Assembly (NCBI GenBank): GCA_023422775.1 | Contig: JAFAGM010000090.1 | Coordinates: 1 to 8,380 of the forward strand | DNA: 8,380 bases | Source: Pseudomonadota bacterium | Lineage (GTDB): Bacteria; Pseudomonadota; Alphaproteobacteria; Rhizobiales; Xanthobacteraceae | Reading direction: 5' to 3' | Shown here: positions 1-4,990 of the stretch, one piece after another | Layout of the letters: each line of letters begins with the position of its first letter | Numbering within the stretch: position 1 is the stretch's first letter | Position numbers and translations under genes: made by a program | The notes under the pieces: generated by a model | Database searches by the model: none | Seen by the model: only the letters and a program-made list of their open reading frames with translations | Told to the model about the DNA's origin: nothing

Positions 1-1733
1 GCGATCGTCTCGATGATGTTGAGCAATTGCCGCTTGTACTCGTGGATGCGCTTGATCTGGACGTCGAACAGCGCCGACGGATCGACCTTGACGCCGAGGC
101 GCTCGCCGATCAGCCGCGCCAGCGCCAGCTTGTTGTGGTGCTTGATGTCGCGGAAGCGTTGCTGGAAGGCCTGGTCGCTGGCGCGGGCCTCGATGCGGTC
201 GAACAGCGAGAAATCGTCGAGCACGGCGTCGCCGCAGACCTCGCGGAGCAGAGCGGTCAGGCGCGGGTTGGCGAGCATCAGCCAGCGGCGGAAGGTGATG
301 CCATTGGTCTTGTTGGTGATGCGGCCGGGATAGAGATGGTTGAGATCGTGGAATACGGTCTCCTTCATCAGGTCGGAATGCATCGCCGACACGCCGTTGA
401 TGCGGTGGGAGCCGACAAAGGCGAGCTGGCCCATCCGCACCCGGCGGCCGTTCTTCTCGTCGATCAGCGATACCGAAGCGCGGAAATCGATGTCGCCCGG
501 GCAGCGCTGGTCGGCCAGCGCGAGATGCGCGGCATTGATGCGGTAGATGATTTCGAGATGCCGGGGCAGCAGCCGCTCGAACAACTCGACCGGCCAGGTC
601 TCGAGCGCTTCCGGCAGCAGCGTGTGGTTGGTATAGGACAGCGTCGCCATCGTGAGCTTCCACGCTTCGTCCCAGCGGAAATTGTGCAGGTCGACCAGGA
701 TGCGCATCAGTTCGGTGACGGCGAGGCTCGGATGGGTGTCGTTGAGCTGCACCGCGACCTTGGAGGGCAGGTTGCGCAACTGTCCGTCGGAGGCGAGGTG
801 CCGCTTGACCAGGTCCTGCAGCGAGGCGGAGACGAAGAAATATTCCTGCCGCAGCCGCAACTCGCGGCCCGCCGGGCTTTCGTCGTTCGGATAAAGGAAT
901 TTGCAGATCGATTCCGCGCGCGCTTCCTCGGCGATGGCGCCGAGGTAATCGCCGGTGTTGAAGACGTCGAGCCGCAATGGATCTGGCGAGCGTGCCGACC
1001 ATAGCCGCAGCGCATTGACGTGGTGGCCGCGCCAGCCGACGATCGGGGTGTCGTAGGCGACTGCCTGAACGGTTTCCGCCGGACGCCATGTGGCGCGGTC
1101 GCGCCCGCGGTCGTCGACATGCTCGACATGGCCGCCGAAATGAACGTGGTAGATCACCTCGGCCCGCTGGAATTCCCAAGGGTTGCCGAAGCTCAGCCAC
1201 TCGTCGGGATATTCCTGCTGCCAGCCATCCGCGACGATCTGGCGGAACAGGCCGAAATCGTAGCGGATGCCGTAGCCGATGGCGGGGATGGCGAGCGTTG
1301 CCATGCTCTCCATGAAGCACGCCGCGAGCCGTCCCAGGCCGCCATTGCCGAGCGCCGCATCCGGCTCGCATTTGCGCAGGTCGTCGAGTCCGACACCGAG
1401 GTCGCCAAGCGCCGCCTCGAACACCGGCAGCAGCCCCATATTGTTCAGCGCGTCGGTGAACAGGCGGCCGATCAGAAATTCGAGCGAGAGGTAGTAGACC
1501 CGCTTGCTGCCGGCATCGTAGCTCTCCTTCTCGGCGGTAAGCCAGCGATGGACGATACGGTCGCGCAGCGCCAGTGCCGCCGCCTTGTACCAGTCGCGCC
1601 GGGTCGCCATGCCGGCATCCTTGCCGATCGCGAGCCGCAGCTTGGCGAGGATCGCGCCCTTGATCTCTGCCAGCGCCAGTTCGTCGATCGGCTGGCCCAG
1701 CGCCGGATAATTCCCTGGGGTTTGTTCCTGCAA
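1..1733 (-). CDS. glgP: Glycogen/starch/alpha-glucan phosphorylase, N-terminal two thirds (partial)
   Basis: This cytoplasmic, PLP-dependent GT35 enzyme releases glucose-1-phosphate from the non-reducing ends of glycogen. The 3' end lies beyond base 1, so about 577 of an expected 800-850 residues are present and the PLP-lysine region is missing. The minus-strand frame is open throughout. Recognisable family blocks, numbered from the TTG at 1733, are GNGGLGRLAACF near residue 129, RQEYFFVSASLQD near 290, NDTHPSLAVTE at 331, TNHTLLPEALETW near 370, NGITFRRW near 475 and IHEYKRQLLN at 563. No in-frame ATG occurs until base 1610, which would remove a conserved N-terminal helix, so the start is non-ATG. 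I prefer TTG 1733: an AGGGA sits 8 nt upstream and the length matches E. coli GlgP. GTG at 1817 or 1802 is possible; an in-frame stop at 1833-1835 limits extension. Third-position GC is unusually low in the first ~15 codons. Family assignment is near certain; only the start is open. Confidence 0.95.
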   Translation of the reverse strand, partial: MQEQTPGNYPALGQPIDELALAEIKGAILAKLRLAIGKDAGMATRRDWYKAAALALRDRIVHRWLTAEKESYDAGSKRVYYLSLEFLIGRLFTDALNNMGLLPVFEAALGDLGVGLDDLRKCEPDAALGNGGLGRLAACFMESMATLAIPAIGYGIRYDFGLFRQIVADGWQQEYPDEWLSFGNPWEFQRAEVIYHVHFGGHVEHVDDRGRDRATWRPAETVQAVAYDTPIVGWRGHHVNALRLWSARSPDPLRLDVFNTGDYLGAIAEEARAESICKFLYPNDESPAGRELRLRQEYFFVSASLQDLVKRHLASDGQLRNLPSKVAVQLNDTHPSLAVTELMRILVDLHNFRWDEAWKLTMATLSYTNHTLLPEALETWPVELFERLLPRHLEIIYRINAAHLALADQRCPGDIDFRASVSLIDEKNGRRVRMGQLAFVGSHRINGVSAMHSDLMKETVFHDLNHLYPGRITNKTNGITFRRWLMLANPRLTALLREVCGDAVLDDFSLFDRIEARASDQAFQQRFRDIKHHNKLALARLIGERLGVKVDPSALFDVQIKRIHEYKRQLLNIIETI

Positions 1734-2043
1734 TACGTCGATCCCTGCAATTTTGACTGAAGCCGAAGATACGCGCCTTGCGGCTCGATCGAAACCGCCC
1801 ACAGCGACGTTCTGCACTGCGCTGACATGATTTTATGCAAGGACCGGGCCGATTTCGCGGCATCGGCGCGGCGGTTGCCGCCCTGTTTCCGTCGTCCCGT
1901 CCTTCGCCGACGACGCTTGGATCGGAGCGTTGCCGCATCGCCGGAACGAATTAAGAACACTTTAGCAAGTCTTTGATATATCATTGTGATTCGACGCTGC
2001 GTCGACACAACATCTATGGCCTGTCAGAGTTCGTGAGGACTAC
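1734..2043. other. Divergent intergenic region (glgP / hypothetical protein)
   Basis: About 310 bases separate the chosen glgP start from the plus-strand gene at 2044; both must be transcribed outward from here. The stretch 1834-1945 is GC-rich with no gene I can support. The stretch 1949-2010 is noticeably AT-richer and holds two adjacent palindromes and a TTAA-N7-TTAG motif, so it is the likely regulatory core. I could not find a convincing -35/-10 pair on either strand. A minus-strand ATG at 1827 opens another frame that runs through the glgP N-terminus, but it shows none of the phosphorylase sequence. Confidence 0.5.
1974..2010. promoter_or_regulatory. Tandem palindromes upstream of the 2044 gene
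   Basis: Two palindromes abut. The first, TGATATATCA at 1974-1983, is a perfect 10-base palindrome. The second spans 1984-2010: TTGTG, a two-base bulge (AT), TCGACGC, a single central T, GCGTCGA, then CACAA. That gives 12 paired positions per arm, with the inner 7-bp arms perfect. It ends 33 bases before the ATG at 2044. It could be an operator for a dimeric regulator or a hairpin in the 5' leader; the sequence alone does not decide. No regulator can be named. Confidence 0.45.
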
Positions 2044-2475
2044 ATGTCCACCATCGCCTTCGATCAGTTCGCTCTCACCCGCATTGCCGATTTCGCGCGC
2101 TCGCTGTCGCGTTTGCACCAGGCTTCGCGCCGCCGGGTCGTCGACGACGACGCCATCGACCGCGAGTTCAATGCTGTCTGCATGTCCGTGTGGGGCTACA
2201 CGACGGACGATTTCAGCGACGACCTGTTCTCGGACGAGGATCACGCCTTTCTCGATACGCTGGACGAAGCGCATGCGCGGATATTTGCCGCCGAGCAGGG
2301 CTACGACCTCGTCGACGACCAGGGCATGCTGACGGACTGGTGGGGCTACTGCTGGATGATCCTGGCCGAGAAGCGCGGATTGCTGACGGCGGAAAACCGC
2401 GCTGCGGCGCGCGCGGCGATCGAAGAGAAGTATCTCGCGGCGCCGAATGTGATCGGCGTCATCGTCGGGCGGTGA
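2044..2475 (+). CDS. Conserved-looking hypothetical protein, 143 aa, acidic, cytoplasmic
   Basis: I do not recognise a named family. The frame has strong G/C bias at third positions. It begins at ATG 2044 with GAGGA at 2035-2039, four bases upstream, so the gene is well supported. The protein has no signal peptide or transmembrane segment. Residues 1-31 form a basic, probably helical region ending in three arginines. Residues 34-92 are rich in Asp/Glu, with runs such as DDD at 34-36 and repeated D/E pairs to about 75. A Trp/Tyr-rich patch with WWGYCW lies at 99-104, and an Ala/Glu-rich helix follows at about 116-130. It stands alone: glgP is divergent, and the downstream DUF2865 gene is convergent beyond a repeat pair. 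The upstream palindromes are the only regulatory hint. Function unknown. Confidence 0.85.
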   Translation: MSTIAFDQFALTRIADFARSLSRLHQASRRRVVDDDAIDREFNAVCMSVWGYTTDDFSDDLFSDEDHAFLDTLDEAHARIFAAEQGYDLVDDQGMLTDWWGYCWMILAEKRGLLTAENRAAARAAIEEKYLAAPNVIGVIVGR

Positions 2476-2488
2476 GTGAGGTTACCGT

Positions 2489-2586
2489 CCTCATCCTGAC
2501 GAGGCGCGCCAGCGCCGTCTCGAAGGATGGCCGCATCGCAGCTCCATGGTTCGAGACGCACGCTTCGCGTGCTCCTCACCATGAGG
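2489..2586. repeat. Pair of dispersed palindromic repeat units between convergent genes
   Basis: Two related units lie back to back. Unit 1 (about 2489-2529) pairs CATCCT (2492-2497) with AGGATG (2524-2529) around an inner GGCGC/GCGCC hairpin (2503-2516). Unit 2 (about 2545-2586) pairs CATGGT (2545-2550) with ACCATG (2578-2583) around an inner GCACGC/GCGTGC hairpin with loop TTC (2558-2572). Both share the TCGA and CCTCA-type modules. From general knowledge, this CTCGAAGGATG / CATGGTTCGAGACG style of repeat is common between Bradyrhizobium genes. It starts 13 bases after the stop of the hypothetical gene and ends 3 bases before the stop of the DUF2865 gene. It may therefore act as a two-way transcription barrier, though no T-run follows either stem. 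Confidence 0.75.
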
Positions 2587-2589
2587 AAA

Positions 2590-3369
2590 TCAGTTAACTT
2601 CCGCCCGCTTTGCCGCCTTCGGCGTCGCTGTCCTCGGAATGCTCGACGTCACCTCGCGCGTTTCCGGCGTCACCATCTCGCCGACCATTTCGGCCGTGAC
2701 CGGCGCGACCTTCATTTCGCCGAGCCGGGCGCGGACATCGCCGGTGAGGCCGGCATAGGAAGCGACCGGCGTGAACTCGGTGGTGTGGCCCGCACCCGCA
2801 CGGCCGGTATAGGCCACCAAGCCGTCCGTGGTGGCGATCACGTCGCCCGGGCGGAGCGAGGTGTCGAAGGCGAGATCGACCGGCGCCAGTCCGGACGGGC
2901 TGCGGCCGTTGCAGGTGCAATCGGCCCGCAGCGCCTTGCGATAGGCATAGGCGTTTTCACTGCTGGAATAGCGTTCGCCGTTGCTCGCGGTCGCGCCGTC
3001 GATGCTGCTGCCGTAAAACACCTTGGTGACGCTTGCCGGACAGAACGCCTGGCAGGTCTGAACCGGCGAGGCGTTGCCTCGGGTCAGCGGAAAATACTTG
3101 CCGTCGCAACTGCGCACGCAAAACGCAGGCCCGGATCCGGCCACGCGCGGCGCCGGTGCAGGCGCCGGTTGCTGCTGATTGAGGCCGAACGGATCGGCGA
3201 AGAAGCTGGCCTGGCGGGGTTGCTGCTTCTGGGCGCCGCCGAAGAAGAAATCGAACAGGCCTTCGGCGGAGACGCTGCCGGGTGTGAGAATGAGAGAGCC
3301 GGCCAGGGTGGCGGCGGCAACGAACGTCGTGCGGCGCCGCACGCGCGAAAAAGTCAACTCGGTACGCAA
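2590..3369 (-). CDS. Exported DUF2865 domain protein, 259 aa
   Basis: I recognise this as a DUF2865 (Pfam PF11064) protein, typical of Hyphomicrobiales and of unknown function. Residues 1-35 look like a Sec signal peptide: basic n-region (RVRRR), hydrophobic core, and cleavage after VSA at 35. A Phe/Gly/Gln-rich segment and a Pro/Ala linker (68-75) follow. The DUF2865 core (about 82-155) has six cysteines at 84, 88, 106, 110, 151 and 153 (CX3C, CX3C, CXC). These are the only cysteines in the mature chain, which suits disulfides or metal binding in the periplasm. The C-terminal ~100 residues lack a recognised domain and end in a basic Lys/Arg/Ala tail. The start is TTG 3369: no ATG is available, an in-frame stop lies at 3373-3375, and TGGAG sits six bases upstream. 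It lies 175 bases downstream of pyrE on the same strand, so it may have its own promoter. Confidence 0.9.
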   Translation of the reverse strand: MRTELTFSRVRRRTTFVAAATLAGSLILTPGSVSAEGLFDFFFGGAQKQQPRQASFFADPFGLNQQQPAPAPAPRVAGSGPAFCVRSCDGKYFPLTRGNASPVQTCQAFCPASVTKVFYGSSIDGATASNGERYSSSENAYAYRKALRADCTCNGRSPSGLAPVDLAFDTSLRPGDVIATTDGLVAYTGRAGAGHTTEFTPVASYAGLTGDVRARLGEMKVAPVTAEMVGEMVTPETREVTSSIPRTATPKAAKRAEVN

Positions 3370-3375
3370 CGCTTA

Positions 3376-3380
3376 CTCCA
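3376..3380 (-). promoter_or_regulatory. Ribosome binding site fixing the TTG start of the DUF2865 gene
   Basis: On the minus strand TGGAG reads here, six bases before the TTG at 3369. The in-frame stop TAA lies between the two (3373-3375), so no longer version is possible. This supports TTG as the true start and keeps the full signal peptide. Confidence 0.7.
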
Positions 3381-3398
3381 CACAACGCAACAATACGC

Positions 3399-3421
3399 GC
3401 TGAAGCGGAAGAGGCTTCAGC
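3399..3421. other. Inverted repeat in the leader of the DUF2865 gene
   Basis: GCTGAAGC (3399-3406) and GCTTCAGC (3414-3421) are perfect 8-bp arms around a 7-base spacer, 30 bases upstream of the DUF2865 start. No T-run follows on the minus strand, so it does not look like a pyrE terminator. It may be a leader hairpin or operator. Nothing else in 3370-3544 is convincing. The piece near 3503-3525 (GCCCGGGCATGACGACGG) resembles a short fragment of a dispersed Bradyrhizobium repeat. Confidence 0.35.
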
Positions 3422-3544
3422 CGGGAGTAACCTTAATGCGCGATGGTAAACGAGCGGTTGAACCCGGGTGAAGGCGGAAGAGAAATGCGATGCTCTCTCA
3501 TCAAGCCCGGGCATGACGACGGTGAGAGCCGATGGCCGCAGCAA

Positions 3545-4108
3545 TCAGCCCTTCAAAAACTCGCTGGCCTTGTACAGCGAGCGAAACGCGAGTCCGGCTT
3601 CCGCAAAAGTTTCGCTCGCGCCTTCTTCGCGGTCCACCATGGTGAGGACAAGCACGATCTCGCCGCCGGCTTCGCGCACCGCTTCGACCGCCTTCAGCGC
3701 CGAGCCGCCGGTCGTGGTGACGTCCTCGACGATCACGATGCGCTTGCCCTGCAGGCTCTCGCCCTTGGCGAGGCCTTCCACCGCGAGCCGGGCGCCGTGC
3801 TCCTTCGGCTTCTTGCGCACGAAAAAGGCCGCGATCGGGTGGCCCTTGAGCCATGACAGCTGCGCGATCGCACCCGCCAGCGGGACCGCGCCCATTTCCA
3901 GCCCGCCGATGAAATCGAGATTGTCGTCCTTCAGCGCCTCATAGGTCAGTTCCGCCAGCAGCGCCGCGCCTTCGGGATCGAGCATGGTCGGCTTGAGGTT
4001 GAAGTAGAAGTCGCTCTTGCGGCCCGAAGCCAGCGTGATCTCGCCGCGGCCGAACGAACGCTTGCGGATGATCTCGGCGAGGCGGGCGCGGGAGGCGGAT
4101 TTGGACAA
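3545..4108 (-). CDS. pyrE: Orotate phosphoribosyltransferase, 187 aa
   Basis: PyrE is cytoplasmic and converts orotate plus PRPP to orotidine 5'-monophosphate, the fifth step of de novo UMP synthesis. Residues 20-40 hold the N-terminal substrate region (GEITLASGRKSDFYFNLKP). GGLEMGAVPLAGA (68-80) is a conserved core strand and loop. RKKPKEHG (98-105) is the flexible catalytic loop with its lysines. VEDVTTTGGS (127-136) is the PRPP-binding loop, intact. The length is about 25 residues shorter than the E. coli enzyme. The frame stays open upstream to 4846, but that part is antisense to the transferase gene and has no PyrE homology. The best start is TTG 4108, giving M-SKSASRARLAEIIR. A GGGA about 8 bases upstream is a weak ribosome binding site. 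It diverges from the transferase gene across a 210-base gap. Confidence 0.95.
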   Translation of the reverse strand: MSKSASRARLAEIIRKRSFGRGEITLASGRKSDFYFNLKPTMLDPEGAALLAELTYEALKDDNLDFIGGLEMGAVPLAGAIAQLSWLKGHPIAAFFVRKKPKEHGARLAVEGLAKGESLQGKRIVIVEDVTTTGGSALKAVEAVREAGGEIVLVLTMVDREEGASETFAEAGLAFRSLYKASEFLKG

Positions 4109-4203
4109 GGCGGTTTTCCCAAGGGCGTTTGAGGCGGGCCGCAATCTATCGGCGGTCGCCGGCACATTCCAGCGCCGATCCGTTGCCGTCAACAGGGCAC
4201 GGT

Positions 4204-4225
4204 GTCCCGCCGGAACGGCAGGGAC
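4204..4225. other. Possible hairpin in the pyrE / transferase divergent spacer
   Basis: GTCCCGCCG (4204-4212) pairs with CGGC (4216-4219) plus GGGAC (4221-4225), with one bulged A and a GAA loop. It lies about 95 bases upstream of the pyrE start and 94 before the transferase ATG. It could be an operator or a leader structure for either gene. GC-rich DNA makes chance hairpins common, so this is only a candidate. I found no clear sigma-70 promoter in 4109-4318. Confidence 0.25.
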
Positions 4226-4318
4226 GGCATTCAGAAAGGCCCGTTGTAAGGCCCTTCGGTTCCGCGCTAGGGGAGTGGTAAAGCTTCTATCAAGGCTTTC
4301 TCTTGGGGGAAAACGGGA

Positions 4319-4945
4319 ATGACGATCGAACTGCACACCTGGAACACGCCGAACGGCCGGAAGATCTCCGTGGCACTCGAGGAAATGGGGCTGCCGTACA
4401 AGGTGATCCCGGTGAACATCAGCAAGGGCGAGCAGATGGCGCCCGCCTTCCTCAAGATCAGCCCGAACAACAAGATTCCCGCGATCGTCGATCCCGACGG
4501 CCCCGGCGGCAAGCCGGTCGGCATCTTCGAGTCCGGCGCGATCCTGCTTTACCTCGGCGAGAAGACCGGCAAGTTCCTGCCGAAGCCGCTCGCCGAACGC
4601 ATCCCCGTCTATGAATGGCTGATGTGGCAGATGGGCGGTTTCGGGCCGATGCCCGGCCAGGTGCACCATTTCATCGCGCTGGAGAACGAGACCGACCGTG
4701 CCTACGGCCTGAAACGTTACATGGCCGAAACCCGACGCTTGTATGGTGTGCTCGACCGGCGGCTGGAAGGGCGCGAATTCGTCGCCGACGCCCTCTCGGT
4801 CGCGGATTTCGCCATCCTCGGCTGGGCCTGGCGCCACCCGCGCCACAAGGTCGAACTGAAGGATTTTCCGAACGTCGAGCGCTGGTATAACGCGCTGATG
4901 GCCCGCCCCGCGACCAAGCGCGGCATGGAAGCGAAGCTGGATTGA
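4319..4945 (+). CDS. Nu-class glutathione transferase, YfcG/YghU-type disulfide oxidoreductase, 208 aa
   Basis: This cytoplasmic enzyme is closest in pattern to E. coli YfcG, which binds two glutathione molecules and shows disulfide-bond reductase rather than classical transferase activity. The thioredoxin-like N-domain (1-88) carries TPNG at 10-13, the Nu-class active-site motif with Thr and Asn in place of the catalytic Tyr/Ser/Cys of other classes. It also has SPNNKIPAIVD (48-58, cis-Pro loop) and ESGAILLYL (71-79, glutathione gamma-glutamyl contact). The helical C-domain (about 95-205) contains WLMWQMGGFGPMPGQ and LSVADFAILGW. The chain has no cysteine at all, as expected if bound glutathione supplies the thiols. 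The start is ATG 4319 with GGGGGA about nine bases upstream. The gene stands alone between divergent pyrE and convergent polA. The subclass assignment is firm; the physiological substrate is unknown. Confidence 0.92.
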   Translation: MTIELHTWNTPNGRKISVALEEMGLPYKVIPVNISKGEQMAPAFLKISPNNKIPAIVDPDGPGGKPVGIFESGAILLYLGEKTGKFLPKPLAERIPVYEWLMWQMGGFGPMPGQVHHFIALENETDRAYGLKRYMAETRRLYGVLDRRLEGREFVADALSVADFAILGWAWRHPRHKVELKDFPNVERWYNALMARPATKRGMEAKLD

Positions 4946-4951
4946 CGTTTG

Positions 4952-4978
4952 TTCCTTCTCCCCTTGTGGGAGAAGGAA
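4952..4978. repeat. Perfect 11-bp inverted repeat between convergent transferase gene and polA
   Basis: TTCCTTCTCCC (4952-4962) and GGGAGAAGGAA (4968-4978) are exact complements around a 5-base spacer CTTGT. The repeat begins 7 bases after the transferase stop and ends 12 bases before the polA stop codon. The position suits a two-way terminator, but neither side ends in a T-run. The CTTCTCCCCTTGTGGGAGAAGG core is, from general knowledge, a widely dispersed intergenic repeat in rhizobia, so this may be a shortened copy that serves as a terminator. Confidence 0.75.
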
Positions 4979-4990
4979 GAATTCGCCCGC

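Noticed and set aside
27..1760. Long plus-strand open frames (27-1004 and 1020-1760) opposite glgP
   Set aside because: They are codon-for-codon antisense to glgP, rich in Asp/Val/Gln/Arg as expected from GC-biased antisense, and match no family.
1472..2008. 178-residue minus-strand frame with an ATG at 1827 near the glgP start, considered as the true N-terminus or a frameshift
   Set aside because: The phosphorylase sequence is continuous in the other frame, and this frame shows no homology and poor codon bias.
3360..3369. Twin-arginine export signal in the DUF2865 protein
   Set aside because: RVRRRTTF only loosely resembles SRRxFLK; the signal peptide reads as ordinary Sec type with a VSA cleavage site.
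4109..4846. N-terminal extension of pyrE to a 433-residue protein
   Set aside because: The added part is antisense to the well-supported transferase gene and has no PyrE-family counterpart; the true start is at about 4108.
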